64,000 bases of DNA, taken from positions 148-64,147 of the forward strand of contig NZ_JQEY01000009.1 in the NCBI RefSeq assembly GCF_000743715.1, given 5' to 3'. Under the pieces are notes generated by a model. The model did no database searches. It saw only the letters and a list, made by a program, of their open reading frames with translations, and had not been told where the DNA came from. This document shows, piece after piece, positions 38,305-47,251 of this stretch (position 1 is the first letter of the stretch; each line of letters begins with the position of its first letter). The position numbers and the translations under genes were made by a program. Source of the stretch: Palleronia rufa. GTDB lineage: Bacteria; Pseudomonadota; Alphaproteobacteria; Rhodobacterales; Rhodobacteraceae.

Positions 38305-39972
38305 ATGTACCAGTACAACGACTTCGACGAAGCATTCGTGCGCGCGCGCGTGTCCCAGTTCCGCGCCCAGGTCGCGCGGCGCATCGACGGCGCGCTGACC
38401 GAGGATGAGTTCAAGCCCCTGCGCCTGATGAACGGTCTCTACCTCCAGCTCCACGCCTACATGCTGCGCGTGGCAATCCCCTACGGCACGCTCAACAGCC
38501 GGCAGATGCGCCAGCTGGCGATGATCGCCAGCCGCTGGGACAAGGGCTACGGCCATTTCACCACGCGCCAGAACATCCAGTACAACTGGCCGGAATTGAA
38601 GGATATTCCCGATATCCTCGACGCTCTGGCGGATGTCGGGATGCACGCGATCCAGACCTCCGGCAACACCATCCGCAACGTCACCGCCGACCATTTCGCC
38701 GGCGCCGCCGCGGATGAGATCGCGGACCCGCGCCCCTATGCGGAGCTTTTGCGCCAGTGGTCCACCGATCATCCTGAGTTCCAGTTCCTGCCGCGCAAGT
38801 TCAAGATCGCGGTGACCGGCAGCCCCAATGACCGCGCCGTCACCCGCGCCCACGACATCGGCCTGGAGATCATTGAACGCGAAGGGAAAATCGGGTTCCG
38901 TGTGCTGGTGGGCGGCGGCTTGGGGCGGACGCCGATGATCGGCAAGGTGATCCGCGACTTCCTGCCCGAAGCGGACCTGCTGCCCTATTGCGAGGCCATC
39001 GTCAGCGTCTACAATCTGCTCGGCCGGCGCGACAACAAGTACAAGGCGCGCATCAAGATCACCGTGCACGAGACTGGCGTCGAAGAGATTTCCCGCCTGA
39101 TCGAAGAGCGATTCGCGCAGATCCGGCCCGCCTTCACCGGCGTGGACCAGCAGCTTCTGGACGGGATCCGGGCCGCCTTCGCGCCGCCCGACCTGGAGGC
39201 CGCGCGCACCGATGCCTATGAGACGGCCTATGCCGGCGACCCGGTGTTTCGCGCCTGGGCCGACATCAATCTGACCGCGCACCGGCAGCCCGACCACGCG
39301 ATCGTCTCGGTCTCGCTGAAGGCGCCTGGCCAGACGCCGGGGGACGCCACCGCCCATCAGATGGAGGTGCTCGCCGCGCTGGCCGAGGCCTATGGCCACG
39401 ATGAGCTGCGCATCTCCCATGAGCAGAACGTCATCCTGCCCCATGTCGCCCGCGCCGATCTGCCGGAACTGCATCGCGCGCTGAAGGAGGCGGGGCTTGC
39501 CACCGCCAACATCGGCCTTGTCTCCGACATCATCGCCTGCCCCGGCATGGATTACTGCGCGCTTGCCACCGCCCGCTCGATCCCCGTCGCCAAGGAGATC
39601 GCCACCCGCTTCGAGGAGCTGAAGTTGGAGCACGAGATCGGCCCGCTGAAGATCAAGATTTCCGGCTGCATCAACGCCTGCGGCCATCACCACGTGGGCC
39701 ACATCGGCATACTGGGTCTGGATCGCGCGGGGGTGGAGAACTACCAGATCACGCTGGGCGGCGATGGAACGGAGGACGCGGCCATCGGCACGCGCACCGG
39801 CCCGGGCTTTGCCTATGATGAGATCGTGCCTGCCATCGAACGGATCCTGCTGGCCTATCTGGACCAGCGCGCGAACGCGGAAGAGACGTTTTTGCAGACC
39901 TACAAGCGGCTTGGCATGGCGCCCTTCAAATCCGCGCTCTACGATGCCGAGGAACGCGCCGATGCGGCATGA
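38305..39972 (+). CDS. cysI: Sulfite reductase hemoprotein (nitrite/sulfite reductase family)
   Basis: 555 residues. Two ferredoxin-like half-domains and a catalytic domain are visible. The [4Fe-4S]-siroheme cysteines are CPGMDYC (412 and 418) and GCINACG (455 and 459). The substrate Arg/Lys regions include TTRQNIQYNW. It reduces sulfite to sulfide with six electrons, likely from ferredoxin via the downstream reductase. Its 3' end overlaps cysH by 11 bp. Confidence 0.93.
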   Translation: MYQYNDFDEAFVRARVSQFRAQVARRIDGALTEDEFKPLRLMNGLYLQLHAYMLRVAIPYGTLNSRQMRQLAMIASRWDKGYGHFTTRQNIQYNWPELKDIPDILDALADVGMHAIQTSGNTIRNVTADHFAGAAADEIADPRPYAELLRQWSTDHPEFQFLPRKFKIAVTGSPNDRAVTRAHDIGLEIIEREGKIGFRVLVGGGLGRTPMIGKVIRDFLPEADLLPYCEAIVSVYNLLGRRDNKYKARIKITVHETGVEEISRLIEERFAQIRPAFTGVDQQLLDGIRAAFAPPDLEAARTDAYETAYAGDPVFRAWADINLTAHRQPDHAIVSVSLKAPGQTPGDATAHQMEVLAALAEAYGHDELRISHEQNVILPHVARADLPELHRALKEAGLATANIGLVSDIIACPGMDYCALATARSIPVAKEIATRFEELKLEHEIGPLKIKISGCINACGHHHVGHIGILGLDRAGVENYQITLGGDGTEDAAIGTRTGPGFAYDEIVPAIERILLAYLDQRANAEETFLQTYKRLGMAPFKSALYDAEERADAA

Positions 39973-40720
39973 ACCCCGGATCGCGCCGGTGGCGGACCGG
40001 GTGGCGGATCTCAACCGCCGCTACGCCCACCACGCGGCCATCGACGTGTTGCGTCATGCTCTGAAGGATCCGGCCGTAGGGCGCACCGCCATGGTGTCGT
40101 CCTTCGGATCGGAATCGGTGGCGCTGCTGCATCTGGTGGCGGTCGTGAACCCGTCCACACCGGTGCTGTTCCTGGACACCGAGATGCTGTTTCCCGAAAC
40201 GCTCGACTACCAGCGGGACGTCGCGCTCAAGCTGGGTCTGACCGATGTGCGCGTGATCCATCCCGATCCGGCGGACGTTGCGCGGCTGGACCCCGACGGG
40301 CTGCTGAATCGCACCGACCCCGACGCCTGCTGCAACATGCGCAAGACCGCGCCGCTGGCCCGCGCTCTGGACGGATTCGACGCCTGGATCACCGGGCGCA
40401 AGCGGTTCCAGGGCGGCAGCCGGGCCAGCCTTGAATTCTTCGAAGAAGAGGCCGGCACCGGTCGGATCAAGGTCAACCCGCTGGTCCACTGGGAGCGTGA
40501 CGGCGTGCGCGACTACATGGTGAACAACCGCCTGCCCCGGCACCCGCTGGTCAGCCGCGGCTATCCGTCCATCGGTTGCGCGCCCTGCACCAGCCGCGTG
40601 GCGGAGGGCGAGGACCAGCGGGCCGGGCGCTGGCGCGGACAGGACAAGGAGGAATGCGGCATCCATTTCGTCAACGGGAAGGCAGTGCGCCGGCCGATCG
40701 CAGGGGAGGACGCGGCATGA
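39962..40720 (+). CDS. cysH: Assimilatory APS (adenylyl-sulfate) reductase
   Basis: 252 residues. The PAPS/APS reductase fold has SSFGSESVALLHL (P-loop-like) and LDTEMLFPETLDY. Cysteines CC at 123-124 with C206 and C209 (GCAPCTSR) form the [4Fe-4S] ligand set, which marks APS- rather than PAPS-specific enzymes. The nucleophile is Cys232 in ECGIH. It produces sulfite for CysI. It starts inside the cysI 3' end and its stop overlaps the DUF934 start. Confidence 0.93.
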   Translation: MRHEPRIAPVADRVADLNRRYAHHAAIDVLRHALKDPAVGRTAMVSSFGSESVALLHLVAVVNPSTPVLFLDTEMLFPETLDYQRDVALKLGLTDVRVIHPDPADVARLDPDGLLNRTDPDACCNMRKTAPLARALDGFDAWITGRKRFQGGSRASLEFFEEEAGTGRIKVNPLVHWERDGVRDYMVNNRLPRHPLVSRGYPSIGCAPCTSRVAEGEDQRAGRWRGQDKEECGIHFVNGKAVRRPIAGEDAA

Positions 40721-41136
40721 GCGTCATCGTCACCGACCATGGCTTTGCTCCGGACGACTGGACGGCGGGCTACACGCCGTTGCAGAACCACCCCTCGGAC
40801 GAGGCCGGCCGCGGTCTGTCGCTGGACGTGCCGTCGGACGCGGATCCCGCCGAGCTGGCCGACCGGCTGGCCGGCGTGCAGATGATCCGCGTCGACTTTC
40901 CATCCTTTTCCGACGGGCGCGGCTTCACCATCGCGCAACAGCTGCGCCGCCAGGGCTATGGCGGGCGGCTCCGCGCCAGGGGGCACGTCATCGCCGACCA
41001 GTACGCGATGGCCCGCCGCGCCGGTTTCGATGAGGTCGAGATCGACGACGACCTGGCCGCGCGCCAGCCGGAATCGCAGTGGCTGGCCCGGGCCGACTGG
41101 CGGGCGCATGACTACCAGTCCCGCCTCCGCGGCTGA
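40717..41136 (+). CDS. DUF934 family protein
   Basis: 139 residues with the DUF934 core VQMIRVDFPSFSDGRGFTIAQQLRR and LRARGHVIADQYAMARRAGF. It is found in sulfate assimilation operons of proteobacteria next to cysI and cysH. Its role is undefined: an accessory or assembly function for sulfite reductase is inferred from context only. ATGA overlap with cysH. Confidence 0.9.
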   Translation: MSVIVTDHGFAPDDWTAGYTPLQNHPSDEAGRGLSLDVPSDADPAELADRLAGVQMIRVDFPSFSDGRGFTIAQQLRRQGYGGRLRARGHVIADQYAMARRAGFDEVEIDDDLAARQPESQWLARADWRAHDYQSRLRG

Positions 41137-41201
41137 GCGCCGCCTTTCGCACAGACCGAAATTTTGTATAGAGGGCCGGGCAATCCGTCCGGCAATAGAG
41201 C

Positions 41202-42020
41202 ATGAACCAGATGACTTCCGTCAGCCCCATCCGGCCAAAGGCCCTTCCAGATGCCCAGACCGTTCTGTCGGTCACCCACTGGACCGACCGGCTGTTTTCT
41301 TTCCGGGTCGCGCGGCCTGCGTCGCTGCGGTTCCGCTCCGGCGAATTCGTGATGATCGGCCTGCTGAAAGAGGACGGCAAACCGCTTCTGAGAGCCTATT
41401 CCATCGCCTCCCCCGCCTGGGATGACGAGCTGGAATTCTATTCCATCAAGGTCGAGGACGGCCCGCTGACCTCGCGCCTGCAGCACATCCGGCCGGGGGA
41501 TGAAATCATCCTGCGGCCCAAGCCGGTGGGCACGCTGGTCCATGACGCGCTGCTTCCAGGCAGCCGGTTGTGGTTCTTTTCCACCGGCACCGGCATCGCG
41601 CCATTCGCAAGCCTCATCCGCGAGCCGCAGACCTATGAGGACTACGACCGGGTCATCCTCACCCATACCTGCCGGAACGTGGCCGACCTGGAATACGGCC
41701 GGCAACTGGTCGAGCAGGTCAGATCCGACGAGATGCTGCGCGAACTGACGGAAGGCGGCGTGGACAAGCTGATCTATTATCCGACCACGACCCAGCAGCA
41801 GAGCCCCAAGACCGGTCGGATCACGGACCTGCTGTCATCGGGCGAAATCTTCCGCGACCTCGGCATCGAGGGCATGACGCCCGATACCGACCGGGCCATG
41901 GTCTGCGGCTCCATCGGGCTGAACACCGACCTCAAGGAGATCCTCGAAGGCTTCGGCCTGCGCGAAGGGGCCAATTCCGAGCCGGCCGAATACGTCGTCG
42001 AAAAGGCCTTCGTCGGATAA
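41202..42020 (+). CDS. fpr: Ferredoxin-NADP(+) reductase
   Basis: 272 residues. FAD domain with the RAYSIASP motif and the NADP domain with STGTGIAPFASLIR, ending in the AEYVVEKAFVG tail typical of the bacterial subclass. It passes electrons from NADPH to ferredoxin. Its position 65 bp after DUF934 makes supply of electrons to CysI likely. Confidence 0.93.
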   Translation: MNQMTSVSPIRPKALPDAQTVLSVTHWTDRLFSFRVARPASLRFRSGEFVMIGLLKEDGKPLLRAYSIASPAWDDELEFYSIKVEDGPLTSRLQHIRPGDEIILRPKPVGTLVHDALLPGSRLWFFSTGTGIAPFASLIREPQTYEDYDRVILTHTCRNVADLEYGRQLVEQVRSDEMLRELTEGGVDKLIYYPTTTQQQSPKTGRITDLLSSGEIFRDLGIEGMTPDTDRAMVCGSIGLNTDLKEILEGFGLREGANSEPAEYVVEKAFVG

Positions 42021-42026
42021 ACCGCG

Positions 42027-42058
42027 CGGCGCCCGCCCGGCCTCCGCCAGGCGGGCGC
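42027..42058. terminator. Hairpin between convergent fpr and lipoprotein genes
   Basis: GGCGCCCGCC at 42027-42036 pairs perfectly with GGCGGGCGCC at 42049-42058 across a 12-nt loop, 6 bp after the fpr stop. There is no clear U-run, so it is a weak intrinsic terminator or an mRNA end-protecting stem. Confidence 0.6.
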
Positions 42059-42114
42059 CCCGGTCCCGGAGCGGATGTCGCCGCCGCCCTGCGTCGGGGG
42101 CGACGGCAGGCCGA

Positions 42115-42762
42115 TCACATGCCCAGTGCGCTCCGGATCTCGTCGATGGCGCTTTGCACGGCGGCATCGTCGCTGGGATCGACGTTCTGCGCGGTCTCGA
42201 CCAGAGGCGTCACTTCTTCTTCGGGAAGGCCGCTTTCGTCCTGCAGGTACGTCACCACCTCGTCGCTGTTCCAGCCCTCGACGGTGAGCAGATCCTCTAT
42301 GGACGCGCCGTCGCCGGAGCCGGAGTCCTCCGCAAGCGTCGCCGCCTGACCGGAATCGCCACCGGCTTCGGCGCCGACCGTGCCCTCGTCCTCGGCAGCC
42401 GCTGCGGCATCGTCCTGAGCCGCCACGGCGGGAGAGTCACCGCTCTCGGCCGCATTCTCGGCCGCGTCGGTCGCCTCGCCGGAGGCCGCGCCGGTATCGC
42501 TCGTGTCGGCCTCCGTGGCCGCGGACTCGCTCTGGGCGGCCGCCCCGGTGTCCTCGGAGGCCGCGCCGGATCCGGCCCCGGCATCTCCGCCGCCCTGATC
42601 GGCTCCGGCCGCGCTCTGGTCGGACCCCCCTGCCGACCCTTCGGCCGCGCTCGACTCCGTCGAATCCCCGGACGCGCCATCCGCTTCTTCGTCCTGGCAC
42701 GCCGCCAGCGTCATTCCGGCCGCCAGAAGCGCCACAATCGAGGTCATTCGCATAGTCATCAT
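42115..42762 (-). CDS. Acidic low-complexity lipoprotein
   Basis: 215 residues. A lipoprotein signal ends in MTLAAC with Cys22 as the lipidation site. Residues 25-145 are a highly acidic Ala/Ser/Gly/Asp/Glu-rich linker. Residues 150-215 form a folded-looking acidic domain ([20 protein letters not shown] to [14 protein letters not shown]). It is probably anchored in the outer or inner membrane with a long flexible arm. The family is not recognised. It is divergent from infC. Confidence 0.78.
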   Translation of the reverse strand: MMTMRMTSIVALLAAGMTLAACQDEEADGASGDSTESSAAEGSAGGSDQSAAGADQGGGDAGAGSGAASEDTGAAAQSESAATEADTSDTGAASGEATDAAENAAESGDSPAVAAQDDAAAAAEDEGTVGAEAGGDSGQAATLAEDSGSGDGASIEDLLTVEGWNSDEVVTYLQDESGLPEEEVTPLVETAQNVDPSDDAAVQSAIDEIRSALGM

Positions 42763-42916
42763 CGTCTCCTATCGTTGTTTCTCTGCCGTTTCCCCTCCCG
42801 ACTACCCTTCAGATAGGGCGAAACACGTTTCGACCACCCGTTCGCGTCTTGATGAAGGGTCGCCAAGCCGCTATTTTGACGGCCTGACCCTGTTCACAAC
42901 CGAAAGGACGACCCCC

Positions 42917-43459
42917 ATCGCTCGCAGACCGCACAATGCCCCGCCAACGCGCGACACCGGACCACGTGTCAACGATCGCATCCGGGCCGCAGAAATCCGC
43001 CTTATCGGGGCCGAGGGCGAGAATGTCGGGGTGGTGACCCCGGACCGCGGGATGGAGCTTGCGGAGGCCGTCGGACTTGACCTGGTCGAGATTTCGCCCA
43101 ACGCGACGCCGCCGGTCTGCAAGATCATGGACTTCGGCAAGTTCAAGTACGAACAGCAGAAACGCGAGTCCGAAGCGCGCAAGAAGCAGAAGACGATCGA
43201 GGTCAAGGAGGTGAAGTTTCGCCCCAATACCGACACCCACGATTACGACGTCAAGATGCGCAACGTGTTCAAATTCCTTGAGAACGGCGACAAGGTAAAG
43301 ATCACCCTGCGGTTCCGGGGCCGTGAAATGGCGCACCAGAACCTGGGCCGGGAACTCCTGGAGCGCGTCGCCGACGACACCAAGGACATCGGCAAGGTGG
43401 AAAACTTCCCCAAGATGGAAGGCCGCCAGATGGTGATGATGATCGGACCATCGCGGTAG
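42917..43459 (+). CDS. infC: Translation initiation factor IF-3, non-canonical AUC start
   Basis: 180 residues. It starts at ATC 42917, reading (M)[19 protein letters not shown], with AAAGGAC 8 bases upstream. No ATG, GTG or TTG gives the complete N-terminal domain; the first standard start (GTG 43031) would remove 38 residues including [13 protein letters not shown]. The core segments [31 protein letters not shown] and the C-terminal [13 protein letters not shown] are complete. IF-3 checks start-codon choice, and rare starts on infC allow autoregulation. Confidence 0.93.
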   Translation: MARRPHNAPPTRDTGPRVNDRIRAAEIRLIGAEGENVGVVTPDRGMELAEAVGLDLVEISPNATPPVCKIMDFGKFKYEQQKRESEARKKQKTIEVKEVKFRPNTDTHDYDVKMRNVFKFLENGDKVKITLRFRGREMAHQNLGRELLERVADDTKDIGKVENFPKMEGRQMVMMIGPSR

Positions 43460-43546
43460 ACTCCGCGGTCTAGGCATTACGCCGTGCAGATCGTCTGCAT
43501 CAGCAGGCCGGACTGAACCGGACCGCAAAGGACTGGGGGCCAATCG

Positions 43547-44626
43547 ATGCAGACCGTTCTCGACCTACTGATCACGGCCGCCGCTCTACTTGCGGTTGTC
43601 GGCACGATCATGCCGATTCTGCCGACACATCAGTGGTGGATCCGCGCATGGGACTTTCCCCGCCTGCAAATCGCGATCGTCGGACTGATCGCACTGGTCC
43701 TTAGCCCGCTGGCGACACCGCCCCTGGGCTGGGCACTCGGCGTTCCAGCGCTCTTGGCGACACTTTGGCAGGCGGTGCGGATCTACCCGTTCAGCCCGTT
43801 CGCGCGGACGGAGATGACGCTGGTCTCACCGAACGACAGCGGATCGCAAGTGACGCTGGTATCCTCCAACGTGGAGATGCCGAACGAACGCCATGGCGAC
43901 GTGCTGCGGCTGATCGACGACATCGACCCCGACATGCTTTTGCTGATGGAGCCGAACGCCCGCTGGCACGCGGCGCTCAAGGACCGGCTTGCCGCCTATG
44001 AGACCGTCGCCACCGAGATCCGAGAGAACTACTACGGCATGATCTTCTGCACCCGGCTGAAGGTCCATGAGCTCGACATCGTGTATCTCAGCCATGACGA
44101 TACCCCGACCCTTTTTGCAGAGCTCGAAACGCCGGCGGGTCAGGTGTTCCGCGTCGTCGGGCTGCACCCGCGACCGCCCGTGCCGGGCAACGACACCGAC
44201 GACCGCGACGCGGAGATCCTGTTCGCCGCGCGCTTCGCCAAGAAGGACGACGTGCCGCTGATTGCCGTGGGCGACTTCAACGACGCGGCCTGGTCCAGTT
44301 CGTCGCGGACGTTCAAGCGGGTGGGCGAGTATCTGGACCCGCGAGTGGGGCGCGGTATGGTCGCCAGCTTCGACGCCAACCGCCGCTGGTTGCGGGTTCC
44401 GATCGACCAGCTTTATGTCACCAAGGAGGTGGCGGTTTCCGAGTTCCGGCGCGGACCGCATGTGGGGTCCGACCACTTTCCGCTGATCGCACGGATCGAT
44501 CTGGACCGGGAGGCCGCACGCCGCGCCAACGGTACCCCCCCCAAGCTTCCCGCGACCGAGCGGGACGAGATCGACCGGATCGTCGACACGTACCGCGAGG
44601 CGCTGGAGCGAAGCGAGACGGACTGA
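43547..44626 (+). CDS. Membrane-anchored endonuclease/exonuclease/phosphatase family protein
   Basis: 359 residues. Three N-terminal membrane segments (about 7-25, 42-58 and 60-80) are followed by an EEP domain facing the periplasm: TLVSSNVEMPN, DMLLLMEPN with the metal-binding Glu, VVGLHPRPP, IAVGDFNDA and the terminal GSDHFPL. Substrates could be phospholipid head groups, phosphodiesters or nucleic acid, and none can be chosen. It follows infC by 87 bp. Confidence 0.85.
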   Translation: MQTVLDLLITAAALLAVVGTIMPILPTHQWWIRAWDFPRLQIAIVGLIALVLSPLATPPLGWALGVPALLATLWQAVRIYPFSPFARTEMTLVSPNDSGSQVTLVSSNVEMPNERHGDVLRLIDDIDPDMLLLMEPNARWHAALKDRLAAYETVATEIRENYYGMIFCTRLKVHELDIVYLSHDDTPTLFAELETPAGQVFRVVGLHPRPPVPGNDTDDRDAEILFAARFAKKDDVPLIAVGDFNDAAWSSSSRTFKRVGEYLDPRVGRGMVASFDANRRWLRVPIDQLYVTKEVAVSEFRRGPHVGSDHFPLIARIDLDREAARRANGTPPKLPATERDEIDRIVDTYREALERSETD

Positions 44627-44726
44627 GCGTGCCGGTCGCGGCGTCGTGCCGCAATCAGGGCGCGGAAACGCGGCATCTCCCCGGTCCGCCGCACACGCTC
44701 CGGCACATTGCCCGTCAGGTAGCGGA

Positions 44727-45713
44727 TCAGCCGGCGCGGGGGTGCGGACGCGCGGGGCTTTCCTTGAGCAGACCGCCCAGCCCCATGGCGGCGATCTCCT
44801 CCGCCGTCGGCTCGATCCCGCAGCAGATCCGCTCCAGCACCCAGTCGGCACCGTTGAGAGCCGGGGACCGGGCGCAGCCCGGCAGCCCGATCACCGGCAC
44901 CGAGCCGCGCATTCCGTAAAACAGCAGGTTTCCCGGATCGACCGGCATTCCGAACCGCACCAGCGCGCCCCCCGCAAGGGCAAGTCCCGCGGGCCCCACA
45001 TCCCGCGCATCGGATGTGGCGGAGGCGGTGAGGATCAGCGCCAGGTCACTTGTCACCGCCCCCAGCGCCGCGGCGATGGCGGGCGCGTCATGGGGCACGA
45101 CCCGGACCGCCGAAAGCTGCATTCCCAACCGGTCCAGCCGGGTGGCGATCGCCGCCTCTCCCTTGCCGGGTCCCCCGCCCAGGTCGGTGACGATCAACGT
45201 GGCATCCGACAGGACCACCGGCGCCACGGCCACCGCCCCCGCCGCGATCCGCGCGCCCTCCGCAACCGATCTGCCCGGCACGGCGTAAGAGATGATCTTG
45301 ATCGTGGCGACCATGGTGCCCGCGGCGACCCGGGCGAAAGGCGGCAGGGTCGCCAGCGTCACCATCGGATCGAGCAGGTTGAGCCGGTGGATCGCGCCCG
45401 CATCCAGCCGCAGCACCCCCGGGCCGGTCGCATAGAGGTTCACGCGCCCCGTGCTCGCCTCCGTCACGCGCAACCCCGCCGCCCCCGGATCCGCCACGAT
45501 GGCGCGGGCGATGGCGGCGGCGGCGGTATCCTCGTCCAGATCGTCGGGGCCCGGAACCGCGACGATCGCGCGGTCGATCCCCTCTGCCTCCAGCGCGGCG
45601 ATGTCGTCGGCGTCCAGCCTGCGCCCCTTGCGGATACGCCCCGATGCCAACCGGTGCGAATGGGCCAGGATCGCGCCTTTCGCGCGGACAAGAGGCCGCT
45701 CCCCGAATTCCAT
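44727..45713 (-). CDS. Molybdopterin-binding (MoeA/MogA-like) domain protein
   Basis: 328 residues from ATG 45713. The middle contains the MPT-binding pattern (VRVVPHDAPAIAAALGAVT, then DLALILTASATSD and VIGLPGCARS). The N-terminal GPDDLDEDTAAAAIARAI and the segment LLDPMVTLATLPPFARV are typical of the proteins encoded beside XdhC/CoxI. It probably handles a molybdenum cofactor precursor. Coupled to XdhC by TGATG. Confidence 0.8.
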   Translation of the reverse strand: MEFGERPLVRAKGAILAHSHRLASGRIRKGRRLDADDIAALEAEGIDRAIVAVPGPDDLDEDTAAAAIARAIVADPGAAGLRVTEASTGRVNLYATGPGVLRLDAGAIHRLNLLDPMVTLATLPPFARVAAGTMVATIKIISYAVPGRSVAEGARIAAGAVAVAPVVLSDATLIVTDLGGGPGKGEAAIATRLDRLGMQLSAVRVVPHDAPAIAAALGAVTSDLALILTASATSDARDVGPAGLALAGGALVRFGMPVDPGNLLFYGMRGSVPVIGLPGCARSPALNGADWVLERICCGIEPTAEEIAAMGLGGLLKESPARPHPRAG

Positions 45714-46684
45714 CACCCCTGCCTCAGCCGCGCGGTGATCTCCGCCATCACGGCCAAGGCAATCTCCGACGGGCTGCGCGCGCCGATATCGAGCCCGACA
45801 GGCGCATGGATGCGGGCGATCTGCGCTTCGGTGAAGCCTTTGTCGCGCAACCGGGCGACGCGCTTGCCATGCGTCCGGGTGGAGCCGAGGCAGCCGAGGT
45901 AGAACACGTCGGAGGCCAGCGCCCGTTCGATCGCCGGATCGTCCAGCTTGGGGTCGTGGGTCAGCGTCACCACCGCGGTGCGCGGGTCGAGCCCGTGGGC
46001 ATCCAGCGCCTCGTCCGGCCAGTCGTGAATCAGCGTCTGGTCCGGAAACCGTTCCGGGCTGGCAAAGCTTTCGCGCGGGTCCACAAGCACCGCATCGTAG
46101 CCCGTCAGCCGGGCCATCTGCAGGAGGGGCTGGGCGATGTGAACGCCGCCGACCACCACCATCCTGAGCGGCGGGTTGTGGATGGCGACGAAGCGGGTGC
46201 CGCCGTCCTGAAAGCCGGAGCGATCCAGGCGGAAACGGTCGCCATGTGCCGGGGGGTGAACCAGCCGCCGCGCCCAGCTTTCGGTATCGACCTCATAGGC
46301 CACCTGGCGCCGGTCGCGTCGCGCCCCGGCCAGGTCCGCCAGCAGGTCGGCGGGCAGGTCGCCGTCGCGCACCGGCTCGACCATGACGCGGATGCGGCCG
46401 CCGCAGGCCAGGCCCACGGCGAAGGCCTCATCGTCCGAGACGCCGAACTCCATCAGCCGCGACCCGCCCTCCTCCGCGGCCTCCATCGCCTCGACGACCA
46501 CGGCGCCCTCGACGCAACCGCCAGAGACCGACCCCGCGATTTCCCCGTCGCCGGAAATGGCCAGCTGGCTGCCGACGGGGCGCGGCGCCGAGCCCCAGGT
46601 TTCGACCACGGTGGCCAGCACGGCGCCGCGTCCGGCCCGGTGCCAGTCAAGCGCGATCTCGGGGATGTCGTCGAAGCTGGTCAT
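45713..46684 (-). CDS. XdhC/CoxF-family protein
   Basis: 323 residues. The N-terminal XdhC_CoxI domain has GSAPRPVGSQLAIS and GSVSGGCVEGAVV. The C-terminal Rossmann domain has VVVGGVHIAQPLLQM, DPRESFASPERF and YLGCLGSTRTHGKR. XdhC proteins bind molybdenum cofactor and assist its sulfuration and insertion into xanthine dehydrogenase- or CO dehydrogenase-type enzymes. No such hydroxylase is encoded in the window. Confidence 0.9.
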   Translation of the reverse strand: MTSFDDIPEIALDWHRAGRGAVLATVVETWGSAPRPVGSQLAISGDGEIAGSVSGGCVEGAVVVEAMEAAEEGGSRLMEFGVSDDEAFAVGLACGGRIRVMVEPVRDGDLPADLLADLAGARRDRRQVAYEVDTESWARRLVHPPAHGDRFRLDRSGFQDGGTRFVAIHNPPLRMVVVGGVHIAQPLLQMARLTGYDAVLVDPRESFASPERFPDQTLIHDWPDEALDAHGLDPRTAVVTLTHDPKLDDPAIERALASDVFYLGCLGSTRTHGKRVARLRDKGFTEAQIARIHAPVGLDIGARSPSEIALAVMAEITARLRQG

Positions 46685-47251
46685 GGCAGGCGCCCGGTGA
46701 TGGGGTGGGGATCGGCGCGGCCCGATCCGGCGCCGCGACAGTTCCGCAAGGATGAAGGACCACGCCGGGAATGAAAAGGGCCGCCCGCGCGGGAACGCCA
46801 TTCCGCACTCCCGGCTCAGCGCCCTTCCGGCCTGTCGCCCTGAGGCGGCGGGTGTCTGGTCCCCCCGTCCGGACGCCGCCATGTGACGACATCGGAGGAT
46901 GGCGGCCAAGTCCGTGTCCGTGCCGGAGGCCGTCTCCGTCACGTCCGTCAGCCCCGGGGTCCGGGCCGCCTTTCGGCGGGGGCCTCTGGCCCGGCCTGGC
47001 CGGGATCGCCCCTTGGTCCGGCGGGTCCCTATGGGCGGGGTGGGTCCCTTCTTGCTTCGGCTGGCGCCCGGCGGCCCACCCGTTCGTGGCGGAAGCCATG
47101 TCGCCAGTCTGTCCGCAGGAGACGGCCACCGCCGGGATGGCGGCAGGCCCGGACATGACAGGGGCGGCGGGAACACCGCCGCCCGGCCGGCACGGCGGAA
47201 CGGGTCGCCGCGCGGGGCGCCCGTCCGCGGTGCCGCCGCCGGCGGAAGGTG
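46685..47251. other. Gene-free spacer of about 567 bp
   Basis: This lies between the XdhC start and the GMC oxidoreductase stop, both on the minus strand. Open frames are Arg/Pro/Gly-rich with no family resemblance. Several short GC-rich dyads occur but no clear terminator or repeat. It must contain the XdhC promoter; the rest is unexplained. Confidence 0.35.

Noticed and set aside
38029-40014. Open frame of 661 codons on the minus strand
   Set aside because: Antisense to cysI, where the Fe-S cysteines and family length prove the plus strand.
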